Shown here in pieces: positions 35,493-43,962 of a stretch of DNA of 64,000 nucleotides. A model generated the notes under the pieces. The model worked only from the letters and a program-made list of their open reading frames with translations, searched no databases and had not been told where the DNA came from. The position numbers and the translations under genes are program-made. The DNA is from Nocardioides jiangxiensis (GTDB taxonomy: Bacteria; Actinomycetota; Actinomycetes; Propionibacteriales; Nocardioidaceae): positions 186,001 through 250,000 of the forward strand of contig NZ_JAUQTA010000002.1 of NCBI RefSeq assembly GCF_030580915.1. The letters are read 5' to 3'. Numbering within the stretch: position 1 is the stretch's first letter; each line of letters opens with the position of its first letter.

Positions 35493-37730
35493 GTGATCAC
35501 TCTCGGGACCAAGGTCGAAGCCGTCCTCGGCGACCAGCCGCGCAAGCGCAAGGCGATCGTCGAAGGGCTCGGCATCGAGACCGTCGAGGACCTCCTCCAC
35601 CACTTCCCCCGCCGCTACCTCGAGACGGGCAGGCTCAGTGACCTCGGCAGCCTCCGCGAGGGCCAGCTCCTGACCATCGTCGGCGAGGTCGCCGCGGCGG
35701 AGACGAAGTCCTACACCGACCGGCGCACCGGCAAGCCGGCGTACCGCGTGGAGGTGCTGCTCCGCGCCGACGGTGCCGGTCGCCTCAAGATGACGTTCTT
35801 CGCCAAGAGCCAGTGGATCGTCAAGAGCTGGGGCGAGAAGCTCCACCCCGGCCGCCGTGGGGTCTTCCAGGGCAAGGCGTCGCAGTTCGGCCAGCAGTGG
35901 CAGCTCACCAACCCGTCGATGGTCCTCTTCGGCCCGGGCGGGGGAGACGAGAGCGGCGCCCTGCTGTCGATGGAGAACATGCCGAAGTTCTTCCCGATCT
36001 ACCCCCTCACCAAGGGCGTGGAGACCTGGGACCTGCAGCGTGCGTGCGCCTTCGCGCTGAGCGTGCTCGACGAGGTGCCGGAGCCTCTCGACGAGGACCT
36101 CCGGCAGCGGTACGGCGTCGTCGGCCGCCGCCAGGCGATCGAGTGGATCCACGCGCCCGACGAGTTCGCCCAGGTGAGCGCAGCCCGGCGGCGGTTCCGC
36201 TTCGAAGAGGCCCTCACCCTGCAGCTGGTGCTCGGCCGGCGGCGGCGCGAGCTGATGGCGCAGGGTGCCCAGGCGCGCACCGGGGGAGTGAGCCGCATCC
36301 TCGAGGCGTTCGACGCGCGGCTGCCGTTCGAGCTGACCAAGGGCCAGCGGGCGGTCGGCGAGGAGATCGAGGCGGAGCTCGCGCAGCCGCACCCGATGCA
36401 CCGGCTGCTCCAGGGCGAGGTCGGCTCCGGCAAGACCCTCGTCGCCCTCCGCGCCATGCTGCGCACCGTGGACTCCGGTGGCCAGGCGGTGCTGCTGGCT
36501 CCGACGGAGGTGCTCGCCCAGCAGCACTACCGCTCGATCAGCGCCATGCTCGGTGACCTCGCGGGCGGGGGCATGCTCGGCGGAGCCGACGAGTCCACCG
36601 GCGTCGCGCTGCTGACCGGATCCATGACCAGGGCACAGCGCCAGCAGGCCCTCCTCGACATCGTCACGGGAGACGCGGGCATCGTCATCGGCACCCATGC
36701 ACTGCTGGAGAAGTCCGTCGAGTTCCACGACCTCGGGCTCGTCGTCGTCGACGAGCAGCATCGCTTCGGCGTCGAGCAGCGTGCGGCACTCACCGACAAG
36801 GCGGGTTCGCCACCGCACGTCCTGGTCATGACCGCCACCCCGATCCCGCGCACGGTCGCGATGACCGTCTTCGGCGACCTCGAGGTGTCGACGCTCTCCG
36901 AGCTCCCGGCCGGGCGCGCGCCGATCCAGACCAACGTCGTCCCACTGGCCGATGCGCCGCACTGGCTGGGCCGGGTCTGGGAGCGCGTGCGCGAGGAGGT
37001 CGCCAAGGGCCACCAGGCCTACGTCGTGTGCCCCCGCATCTCCGGTGACGTCGTCGAGAGCGGCCAGCAGGACGTCGTGCACTACGACGAGGACGGCAAC
37101 CCGGTCGCCCCGCCCCGGCCGCTGGCCGCGGTGGAGGAGGTCGCGGCCGAGCTGCGTGCCGGTGCGCTGAGCGGTCTCCGGGTCGGCGTACTCCACGGGC
37201 GGCTGCAGCCGGAGGAGAAGGACCGGACCATGCGTGCGTTCGCGGCGGGTGAGATCGACGTGCTCGTCTCCACCACCGTGATCGAGGTCGGCGTCGACGT
37301 CGCCAACGCGACCGCGATGGTGCTGCTCGACGCCGACCGCTTCGGCGTCTCGCAGCTCCACCAGCTGCGGGGCCGTGTGGGCCGCGGTGGGCTGCCCGGC
37401 CTGTGCCTGCTGGTGTCCTGGGCCGAGTTCGGCACCGATGCACGCGAGCGCCTCGACGCCGTGGCCTCGACGACCGACGGCTTCACGCTCAGCCAGGTCG
37501 ACCTCGAGCAGCGCCGGGAGGGCGACGTCCTCGGCAAGCGCCAGTCCGGCGGCCGGTCGTCGCTGGTCACCCTCAAGGTGCTGCGCGACGAGGACGTGAT
37601 CCTCGAGGCGCGCAGGGCGGCCGACGAGCTGCTGGACGAGGACCTCGCCCTCGGACAGGTGCCGCTCCTGCGTGACGCGGTGGTGGAGACTGAGCGCTCG
37701 GTCGAGTCCGAGTTCCTGGAACGGGGTTGA
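35493..37730 (+). CDS. recG: ATP-dependent DNA helicase RecG
   Basis: 745 aa branch-migration helicase that regresses stalled forks. An N-terminal wedge/OB region is followed by superfamily 2 motors: GEVGSGKT near 308, VVDEQHRFGVEQR (DEQH box), TATPIPRT, and FGVSQLHQLRGRVGRG. GTG start, 16 bases after the fakA-like gene, with GGAGG upstream. Confidence 0.94.
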   Translation: MITLGTKVEAVLGDQPRKRKAIVEGLGIETVEDLLHHFPRRYLETGRLSDLGSLREGQLLTIVGEVAAAETKSYTDRRTGKPAYRVEVLLRADGAGRLKMTFFAKSQWIVKSWGEKLHPGRRGVFQGKASQFGQQWQLTNPSMVLFGPGGGDESGALLSMENMPKFFPIYPLTKGVETWDLQRACAFALSVLDEVPEPLDEDLRQRYGVVGRRQAIEWIHAPDEFAQVSAARRRFRFEEALTLQLVLGRRRRELMAQGAQARTGGVSRILEAFDARLPFELTKGQRAVGEEIEAELAQPHPMHRLLQGEVGSGKTLVALRAMLRTVDSGGQAVLLAPTEVLAQQHYRSISAMLGDLAGGGMLGGADESTGVALLTGSMTRAQRQQALLDIVTGDAGIVIGTHALLEKSVEFHDLGLVVVDEQHRFGVEQRAALTDKAGSPPHVLVMTATPIPRTVAMTVFGDLEVSTLSELPAGRAPIQTNVVPLADAPHWLGRVWERVREEVAKGHQAYVVCPRISGDVVESGQQDVVHYDEDGNPVAPPRPLAAVEEVAAELRAGALSGLRVGVLHGRLQPEEKDRTMRAFAAGEIDVLVSTTVIEVGVDVANATAMVLLDADRFGVSQLHQLRGRVGRGGLPGLCLLVSWAEFGTDARERLDAVASTTDGFTLSQVDLEQRREGDVLGKRQSGGRSSLVTLKVLRDEDVILEARRAADELLDEDLALGQVPLLRDAVVETERSVESEFLERG

Positions 37731-37731
37731 G

Positions 37732-38328
37732 ATGACGCGGATCATCGGGGGTACCGCGGGTGGACGCCGCCTGGAGACACCCAAGGGGCAGGCGACGCGG
37801 CCGACGAGCGACCGCGTGCGCGAGGCGCTCTTCTCCGCGATCGAGTCCTGGTGCGGCTCGCTCGACGGGCTCCGCTTCCTCGACCTGTACGCCGGCAGCG
37901 GCGCCGTGGGCCTCGAGGCACTCTCCCGCGGGGCGGGAGTGGCGACGTTCGTGGAGCAGGACCGGCGTACCGCATCGCTGATCAGCCGCAACGCGAGGGC
38001 ACTCGGCTTCGCGGCCGACGTGATCCCGGGAAGCGTCGGCACGGTCCTGTCGGGCGCACCGCGGGCGTCGTACGACGTGGTCTTCCTGGACCCGCCCTAC
38101 CCGCTGCCCGACGCGGACGTCGACGCCGACCTCGCTGCGCTCGTGGCGCACGGGTGGCTCGCTGCGGACGCGCTCGTCGTCGTCGAGCGGGCGAGCAAGC
38201 GGTCCAGCCTCACCTGGCCCGCGGGCATCGACGCACTGCGCGAGCGGAAGTACGGCGAGACGCTGCTCCGGTATGGTCACGCAGCATCGCCGGCCCACGG
38301 CGATCACGATGCCGATCCAGGGGAGTGA
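37732..38328 (+). CDS. rsmD: 16S rRNA (guanine966-N2)-methyltransferase
   Basis: 198 aa Rossmann methyltransferase. IIGGTAGGRRLETPKG is the family N-terminus, FLDLYAGSGAVGLEAL binds SAM, and VFLDPPYPLPD is the catalytic DPPY. One base after the recG stop, and followed by coaD as in many bacteria. Confidence 0.92.
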   Translation: MTRIIGGTAGGRRLETPKGQATRPTSDRVREALFSAIESWCGSLDGLRFLDLYAGSGAVGLEALSRGAGVATFVEQDRRTASLISRNARALGFAADVIPGSVGTVLSGAPRASYDVVFLDPPYPLPDADVDADLAALVAHGWLAADALVVVERASKRSSLTWPAGIDALRERKYGETLLRYGHAASPAHGDHDADPGE

Positions 38329-38330
38329 AC

Positions 38331-38825
38331 GTGCGCATCGCAGTGTGTCCGGGGTCGTTCGACCCGGTGACCAACGGCCACATCGACATCTTCAGTCGCG
38401 CGGCTGGCCTCTTCGACGAGGTCATCGTCGCGACCGGCCTCAACCCGTCCAAGACCCGTCTCTTCACGCCCGAGGAGCGGATCGACATGCTCACCGAGGC
38501 GTGCCGGCAGTTCCCCAACGTGCGGGTCTCCGGCTTCAACGGGCTGCTGACGGCGTTCTGCCAGGAGCAGGGCGCGGTCGCGATCGTGAAGGGCCTCCGC
38601 GCCGTCAGTGACTACGAGTACGAGCTGCAGATGGCGCAGATGAACTCCTCGCTGGCGGAGGTCGAGACGGTCTTCATCCCGACCAGCCCCGAGTACTCCT
38701 TCCTGGCCTCCAGCCTGGTCAAGGAGGTCGCGATGTTCGGCGGCGACGTCTCCGGCCTGGTGCCCGACTTCGTCCGCGAGCGCCTGATCACGCGCCTCGA
38801 GGAGCGCAAGCGCGCCAACGGCTGA
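38331..38825 (+). CDS. coaD: Phosphopantetheine adenylyltransferase
   Basis: 164 aa, penultimate CoA step. CPGSFDPVTNGHIDIFSRA contains the TxGH nucleotidyl-transfer motif, VKGLRAVSDYEYELQMAQMN binds phosphopantetheine, and EYSFLASSLVKEVA is the ISSTxVR-like segment. GTG start two bases after rsmD with GGGAG upstream. Confidence 0.95.
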   Translation: MRIAVCPGSFDPVTNGHIDIFSRAAGLFDEVIVATGLNPSKTRLFTPEERIDMLTEACRQFPNVRVSGFNGLLTAFCQEQGAVAIVKGLRAVSDYEYELQMAQMNSSLAEVETVFIPTSPEYSFLASSLVKEVAMFGGDVSGLVPDFVRERLITRLEERKRANG

Positions 38826-38841
38826 CCGCCGCTGACCCGTT

Positions 38842-38871
38842 TTGCTGGCAACCCCCGCCGACCCGTAGACT
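38842..38871 (+). promoter_or_regulatory. Promoter of yceD-rpmF-rnc-mutM
   Basis: TTGCTG (38842-38847) and TAGACT (38866-38871), spacer 18. About 25 bases of leader to the ATG at 38904. Confidence 0.55.
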
Positions 38872-38903
38872 TCGCCCGATCTGTTCTGCCTGGATTCGAG
38901 AAG

Positions 38904-39467
38904 ATGACCACCCACCTGGACCCGAGAGCGCCGCTCGTGCTCGATACACGCGAGCTCGGCCGCCGCCCGGGGTCCCAGCGGGAGGTCCATCAGACCGTTC
39001 CGGCGCCGGCAGATCTCGGCATCGAGCTCCTCGGTGTCCCCGAAGGTGCGCCGGTCGAGCTCGACCTGCGCCTGGAGGCGGTCATGGAGGGCGTTCTCGT
39101 CACCGGGTCGGCGTACGCCGACCTCGAGGGTGAGTGCGCGCGGTGCCTGGAGCCGATCCGCGACGAGATCGAGGTGCGGTTCCAGGAGCTCTACGTCTAC
39201 GACGACGAGGAGCGCGCCGCGGATGACGACGAGGAAGAGCTCCGCACGGAGGGCGACCTGGTCGATCTCGAGCCGGTGCTGCGTGACGCGGTGGTGCTCG
39301 CACTCCCGTTCCAGCCCCTGTGCGAGGACGACTGTCCCGGACTGTGCATCGACTGCGGTGCCCGGCTCGCGGACGACCCGGACCACACGCACGAGGCGCC
39401 GATCGACCCTCGCTGGGCCGGCCTCGCCGCCCTGCAGGACCCCCAGACAAGCAAGACCGAAGACTGA
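38904..39467 (+). CDS. yceD: DUF177/YceD family protein
   Basis: 187 aa. DLEGECARCLEPI and the C-terminal CEDDCPGLCIDCGARL are the conserved Cys motifs of the YceD/DUF177 family, which is linked to 23S rRNA or ribosome biogenesis and nearly always precedes rpmF. An acidic run (YDDEERAADDDEEE) lies between. Co-transcribed with rpmF. Confidence 0.88.
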   Translation: MTTHLDPRAPLVLDTRELGRRPGSQREVHQTVPAPADLGIELLGVPEGAPVELDLRLEAVMEGVLVTGSAYADLEGECARCLEPIRDEIEVRFQELYVYDDEERAADDDEEELRTEGDLVDLEPVLRDAVVLALPFQPLCEDDCPGLCIDCGARLADDPDHTHEAPIDPRWAGLAALQDPQTSKTED

Positions 39468-39511
39468 ACGCCCGACCTGACCAGGTCGGACGAAAGCTAG
39501 AGGAGAAGACA

Positions 39512-39697
39512 GTGGCTGTTCCGAAGCGGAAGATGTCGCGCAGCAACACCCGTCACCGCCGTTCGGCGTGGAAGGCCGTCGTGCCGACCCTCGCCACGTG
39601 CTCCAACCCGGCGTGTGGCGCCAAGGTCCTCCCGCACCGCGCGTGTGGCGAGTGCGGCCAGTACGGCGCCAAGGCGGCTCGCCGCCAGGTGCTCTGA
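39512..39697 (+). CDS. rpmF: 50S ribosomal protein L32
   Basis: 61 aa. [20 protein letters not shown] is the family N-terminus. Cysteines in [10 protein letters not shown] and [10 protein letters not shown] form a zinc site, so this is a C+ form like the L28 above. GTG start with AGAGGAGAAG upstream. The stop codon falls in the hairpin at 39696-39713. Confidence 0.96.
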   Translation: MAVPKRKMSRSNTRHRRSAWKAVVPTLATCSNPACGAKVLPHRACGECGQYGAKAARRQVL

Positions 39698-39713
39698 ACC
39701 TGACACCAGGTTC
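39696..39713 (+). other. Hairpin between rpmF and rnc
   Basis: GAACCTG-ACAC-CAGGTTC, a perfect 7-bp stem with a 4-nt loop, overlapping the rpmF stop and ending six bases before the apparent rnc start. It might be a weak terminator or an RNase III target for rnc autocontrol. Confidence 0.5.
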
Positions 39714-39719
39714 ACGGCC

Positions 39720-40433
39720 CTGACCACGTACGACGCGCTCCGGGCAGCTCTCGGCGATCCGGTCCTGGACGCCGAGCTGCTCGAGCGCGCGCTCACGCAC
39801 CGTTCGTTCGCCTACGAGAACGGCGGACTGCCGACCAACGAGCGCCTGGAGTTCCTGGGCGACTCGGTGCTCGGCATCGTGGTCACGGAGTCGCTCTACC
39901 GCACCCACCCGGACCTCTCCGAGGGCCGGCTGGCGAAGCTGCGGGCCGCGGTCGTCAACGCCCGCGCGCTCGCAGGGGTGGCCCGCACCATCGGCCTCGG
40001 CGAGCACATCAAGCTCGGCAAGGGCGAGGAGTCGACCGGCGGTCGTGACAAGGCGTCGATCCTGTCCGACACGGTCGAGGCCGTCATCGGTGCGGTCTAC
40101 CTGTCCGGTGGATTCGAGGTCGCCGGCACCCTGATCCACCTCCTCTTCGACCCGCTCATGGAGTCCGCTGCGCAGCTCGGCGCCGGCCTCGACTGGAAGA
40201 CGTCGCTGCAGGAGCTGTCCGCCGAGCGCTCGCTCGGCGTGCCCGAGTACGTCATCGAGGGCTCCGGCCCCGACCACATGCGCCACTTCGTCGCGCAGGT
40301 CCGGGTCGGTGACCAGCTCTACGGCCACGGCGAGGGCCGCTCGAAGAAGGAAGCCGAGCAGCAGGCCGCCGAGACGGCGTACACCGAGATCTCCGCGATC
40401 CCGGTCGAGTCCGCCGACACCGCCGCGGGCTGA
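39720..40433 (+). CDS. rnc: Ribonuclease III
   Basis: 237 aa double-strand-specific RNase. The nuclease domain has [18 protein letters not shown] (signature) and [12 protein letters not shown]. The C-terminal dsRNA-binding domain has [15 protein letters not shown] and [13 protein letters not shown]. Family similarity begins at [14 protein letters not shown], but no ATG, GTG or TTG lies there. The choices are CTG 39720, or GTG 39645 or 39615 inside rpmF, adding 25-35 unrelated residues. I prefer CTG. The stop overlaps the mutM ATG by one base. Confidence 0.88.
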   Translation: MTTYDALRAALGDPVLDAELLERALTHRSFAYENGGLPTNERLEFLGDSVLGIVVTESLYRTHPDLSEGRLAKLRAAVVNARALAGVARTIGLGEHIKLGKGEESTGGRDKASILSDTVEAVIGAVYLSGGFEVAGTLIHLLFDPLMESAAQLGAGLDWKTSLQELSAERSLGVPEYVIEGSGPDHMRHFVAQVRVGDQLYGHGEGRSKKEAEQQAAETAYTEISAIPVESADTAAG

Positions 40434-41326
40434 TGCCCGAGCTGCCCGAGGTCGAGGTCGTACGCCGCGGCCTCGAGGCCCACGCGCTCGACCGCGTGAT
40501 CACCGGCGTGGAGGTCCTCCACGACCGCCCGGTACGCCGCTCGCCCGGCGGCGCGGCCGCCTTCGCCGACGCGCTCCTCGGTCGCTCCTTCACCGCTGCC
40601 CGTCGGCGCGGCAAGTACCTCTGGCTGCCGCTCTCCGCAGGGTCTTCCACCCCCACCTCTCCGCCGGCCAACGACCAGGCGGACGACGCCGTGATCGGCC
40701 ACCTCGGCATGAGCGGCCAGATGCTCGTGCAGCCGGTGGGTGCACCGGACGAGAGGCACCTGCGGGTCCGCTTCCGCCTCGACGACGGGCAGGAGCTGCG
40801 CTTCGTCGACCAGCGCATGTTCGGCGGCCTCGCGGTGTCGCCCGGGGGAGCGGGCCTGCCTCCGGAGATCGCCCACATCGCCCTCGATCCGCTCGACGCC
40901 GACTTCGACCCCGCTGCCGTGGTGGCCCGGATCAGGAAGCGGACGTCCGGAGTGAAGCGGCTGCTCCTGGACCAGACCCTCGTCAGCGGTGTGGGCAACA
41001 TCTATGCGGACGAAGCCCTGTGGCGCTCACGCCTGCACGGCGAGCGACCGGGTGACATGCTCACGCGGGCGGAGGGCATGGAGCTGCTCGGACACGTGCG
41101 TGACGTCATGACCGAGGCGCTGGCCCAGGGCGGCACCTCGTTCGACGCGCTCTACGTCAACGTCAACGGCCAGTCGGGCTACTTCGAGCGCTCGCTCAAC
41201 GCGTACGGCCGCGAGGACGAGCCCTGCCGCCGGTGCGGTACGGCGATGCGGCGCACGGCGTTCATGAACCGCTCGTCGTACTTCTGCCCGGCGTGCCAGC
41301 GGCCGCCGCGGCTTCGTCGCGGGTAA
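40433..41326 (+). CDS. mutM: Formamidopyrimidine-DNA glycosylase
   Basis: 297 aa bifunctional glycosylase/AP lyase for 8-oxoguanine. [13 protein letters not shown] supplies the catalytic Pro2 and Glu3. [10 protein letters not shown] has the active lysine, HLGMSGQM follows, and [17 protein letters not shown] is the helix-two-turn-helix. The zinc finger is CRRCGTAM...YFCPACQ. Last gene of the yceD operon. Confidence 0.94.
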   Translation: MPELPEVEVVRRGLEAHALDRVITGVEVLHDRPVRRSPGGAAAFADALLGRSFTAARRRGKYLWLPLSAGSSTPTSPPANDQADDAVIGHLGMSGQMLVQPVGAPDERHLRVRFRLDDGQELRFVDQRMFGGLAVSPGGAGLPPEIAHIALDPLDADFDPAAVVARIRKRTSGVKRLLLDQTLVSGVGNIYADEALWRSRLHGERPGDMLTRAEGMELLGHVRDVMTEALAQGGTSFDALYVNVNGQSGYFERSLNAYGREDEPCRRCGTAMRRTAFMNRSSYFCPACQRPPRLRRG

Positions 41327-41364
41327 CCCGGCGGCGCCACCACCCTCCCGTCTAGGATCCGTAC

Positions 41365-42294
41365 GTGCGACGACGCTTCCGGATGAGCCCCTCGGGCGGT
41401 GGCCCCCACGACCCCTGGTTCCGTATCGGCACGCTCGAGGTCGGCACCTCGGTCGGCATCGCCCTGCTGGGCGCGATCGGCCTCTTCGTCAGCGCGGTGG
41501 TGGGCTTCGGCAGCCCGGCGATCACGGGGATGGTCCTCAACCCGTACGAGGTGGCGCACGGTCAGGTCTGGCGCCTCGTCACGTGGCCCTTCGCCTTCAT
41601 CGACGGCACCCGCTTCTTCTTCGACGCGCTGACCATCGCCATGCTCTGGTACTTCGGACGAGACCTCGAGGAGAACCTCCTCGGGCGCCGCAAGATGCTC
41701 CAGCTGGTCGGGCTGACGGTGCTCGCCTTCGACCTCGTCGCGATGGCGATCTACTTCGCCTTCGACGGAGCGGTCGTCATCGACTACTCGCTCAACACGG
41801 TCGAGCTCGTGGTGCTGCTGGCCTGGATCGCCGAGTGGCCGCACCGCCGGTTCCTCTTCAACATCCCGGCGTGGGTGATCGGCCTGGTGCTCGTCGGCAT
41901 CGACCTGATCGTGGCGCTCGGCTACCGCGACTGGTACCACCTGCTGTACCTGGTGCTCGGTCTGGTCCTCTCCGCCATCGCGGCCCGCTCGATCGGCATG
42001 CTCAGCGAGCACCACATCGTCCCGCACGTGCACCTGCCGCGTCGTCGTCCGCGCCGCGGGGCGGCCCGCCACGAGCACGGGCCGCGCGCCCGCCGTACGC
42101 ACCGGCACCCCTCGGAGGGGCCCACCGTCGTGGCTGGCCCGTGGCAGGGCAGCAGCGTGCCCACCGAGTCGCCCGACGAGGCCCGGATGAACGTCCTGCT
42201 CGAGAAGATCCACGCCAGCGGCCAGGCCTCGCTGACCTCCGCCGAGCAGAAGGAGCTGCTCGCGCTCCGGGACCGTCTCCGCCGCCGCGGCTGA
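41365..42294 (+). CDS. Rhomboid-fold membrane protein lacking the catalytic serine
   Basis: 309 aa, about six membrane helices in residues 25-210. AHGQVWRLVTWPFAF and LWYFGRDLEENLLGRRKM match rhomboid L1/TM2 features, and the C-terminal MNVLLEKIHASGQASLTSAEQKELL resembles the DUF6576 tail found on rhomboids. No GxSG nucleophile motif is visible, so it is probably a pseudoprotease. GTG 41365 is six bases after TAGGAT, suggesting a leaderless start. Confidence 0.75.
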   Translation: MRRRFRMSPSGGGPHDPWFRIGTLEVGTSVGIALLGAIGLFVSAVVGFGSPAITGMVLNPYEVAHGQVWRLVTWPFAFIDGTRFFFDALTIAMLWYFGRDLEENLLGRRKMLQLVGLTVLAFDLVAMAIYFAFDGAVVIDYSLNTVELVVLLAWIAEWPHRRFLFNIPAWVIGLVLVGIDLIVALGYRDWYHLLYLVLGLVLSAIAARSIGMLSEHHIVPHVHLPRRRPRRGAARHEHGPRARRTHRHPSEGPTVVAGPWQGSSVPTESPDEARMNVLLEKIHASGQASLTSAEQKELLALRDRLRRRG

Positions 42295-42317
42295 CTCCCC
42301 GGGGCGGCGCCCCAGTC
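42293..42317 (+). terminator. GC-rich hairpin after rhomboid-like gene
   Basis: GGGGC-GGC-GCCCC (42301-42313) with flanking GACT/AGTC pairing, directly after the stop. No T tract. Confidence 0.45.
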
Positions 42318-42416
42318 GGGACGACGTCGGATTGACGCGCTGTGCGGCGCGGTGCGACCCTTGAAGACGGCCCCGACGCATGGTCGTGGCCTTCCGCTCC
42401 AGACCGGAGGATCTTC

Positions 42417-42617
42417 ATGGCCAAGGCGCTTCTCGGCTACATGAGCAGCGACCTGCGTGACCCCTCGCGTGCCGACCGCCTCGCGGCGGAGGTACGTCGC
42501 CTGCGTGACCGTGTCGGCGACCTCGAGGCCCTCGTGCTCCGTCTCCAGGAGGACAACGACCGCCTCACCGCGGACCGTGCCACCTGGGCCCAGCTCGAGG
42601 AGATGCAGCCCGCCTGA
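42417..42617 (+). CDS. Small coiled-coil protein
   Basis: 66 aa, highly charged after MAKALLGYMSSDLRDPS. RLAAEVRRLRDRVGDLEALV and LRLQEDNDRL give leucine-spaced heptads for about 40 residues. CGGAGG lies 7-12 bases before the ATG, so it looks translated. I recall similar short proteins of unknown function in actinobacteria but cannot name the family. It may be an assembly or adaptor peptide. Confidence 0.7.
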   Translation: MAKALLGYMSSDLRDPSRADRLAAEVRRLRDRVGDLEALVLRLQEDNDRLTADRATWAQLEEMQPA

Positions 42618-42681
42618 CGGCTGTCCCGGTCGGGCGCCCCTGTCATCCGTGACCCGGGTTCCCGACTAGTCTCACGTGCTC

Positions 42682-43914
42682 GTGAGCACCCTCGTCGACC
42701 GCCTCGTCCCGGCCCGCCTGGGCCCGGACGTCCGACGGCTCGTCGGTGCCACCTGGCTGGGCCAGCTCGCCGACGGCATGGCGATGGTCGCGGGCCCGCT
42801 CGCGGTCGCGTCGCTGACCGCCTCGCCGTTCCTCGTCGCGGTGGCCGTCGCCCTGCACCGGCTGCCGGTCCTCCTCGCCGGCCCGTACGCCGCGTTCCTC
42901 GCCGACCTCGTCAACCGGCGACTGCTCGTGGTGGGCGCGGACCTGGTCCGCGCCGCGGTGCTGGCCCTCGTCGCCCTCCTCCTCGCGCTCGGGGCCGCCT
43001 CGCTCTCCGTCCTGCTCGTGGTGATGGTCGTGCTCGGTGGTGCGGAGACGCTCGCGGATGCTGCCCGTGGGCCTGTGCTCCCGATGCTGGTGGACCAGGC
43101 GCACGAGCAGGACACCGTCGGAGCGCGCCTGGACGGCGGCTTCGTCGCCGGCACGCAGCTGGTGGGCCCGGCTCTCGGTGCCGCGCTCTTCGCCGTGGGA
43201 CGACCGGCCCCGTTCCTCGTCCAGACCCTGCTGGTGGCCGCGGCCGCAGCCGCGTTCGCGCGGATCAGGCTCGCGGGTCCCTCCCGGGGCCCGGCTCCGG
43301 TGGGGGAGCGTCGTCCGGTCCGCACCGGCCTGCGACGGATCGCCGTGGACCCGGCGCTCTCCGGGCTCGTCCTCTCCGGACTCGCCGCGCAGGCGGCGTG
43401 GGCGGGCGGATGGGCCCTGCTGGTCGTGTACGCGAAGGTCCAGCTCGGGCTCGGGCCGACCGGTTTCGGGCTGCTCGTCGCGACGGCAGCGGTGGGTGGC
43501 ATGGTCGGGGTCGCGGTCCGGCCGCTGGTCGGGTGGCTCACGCACCGGGTGAGGGCGGTCACCCCGGGGCGGATCGTGCTGGCTGGCCTCGGGCTCGAGG
43601 CGTCCGGTCAGCTCACCCTCGCCCGGCTCCACGACCGCTGGGGAGCGGCTGCCACCGTCGCCGCCCTCGCTGCGGTCGGCTTCGTCGCCGGTGACGTCGC
43701 GCGCGAGCTGCGCCGTGCCCGGACCGCGGGCGAGGGCGCTGCCGACGCCGTCGCCGCGGCCACGGCGACGCTCGGGCTCGCCGCAGCGGTCGCGGGTTGC
43801 CTCGCCGGCGGCCTGCTCGCCGCTCTCGGTGGCATCGCCGCGGCGTACGTCGGGGGAGCGGCGGTGCTGGGGCTCGCCCTGATCCTCCTCTTCCGCCGCG
43901 TTGTCGCGTTGTAA
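42682..43914 (+). CDS. MFS transporter
   Basis: 410 aa with about ten to twelve hydrophobic helices and few charged residues between them. GPYAAFLADLVNRRLLVVGADLVRA contains the MFS A-like loop between helices 2 and 3, of the enterobactin-exporter/macrolide-efflux type. Cargo unknown. GTG 42682 lies nine bases after TAGTCT; GTG 42676 is an alternative. Confidence 0.8.
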   Translation: MSTLVDRLVPARLGPDVRRLVGATWLGQLADGMAMVAGPLAVASLTASPFLVAVAVALHRLPVLLAGPYAAFLADLVNRRLLVVGADLVRAAVLALVALLLALGAASLSVLLVVMVVLGGAETLADAARGPVLPMLVDQAHEQDTVGARLDGGFVAGTQLVGPALGAALFAVGRPAPFLVQTLLVAAAAAAFARIRLAGPSRGPAPVGERRPVRTGLRRIAVDPALSGLVLSGLAAQAAWAGGWALLVVYAKVQLGLGPTGFGLLVATAAVGGMVGVAVRPLVGWLTHRVRAVTPGRIVLAGLGLEASGQLTLARLHDRWGAAATVAALAAVGFVAGDVARELRRARTAGEGAADAVAAATATLGLAAAVAGCLAGGLLAALGGIAAAYVGGAAVLGLALILLFRRVVAL

Positions 43915-43962
43915 CCTGACCCGACCTGCCACCCCGGCTGCCCCCGAGTAAGCGGAGAGTCC

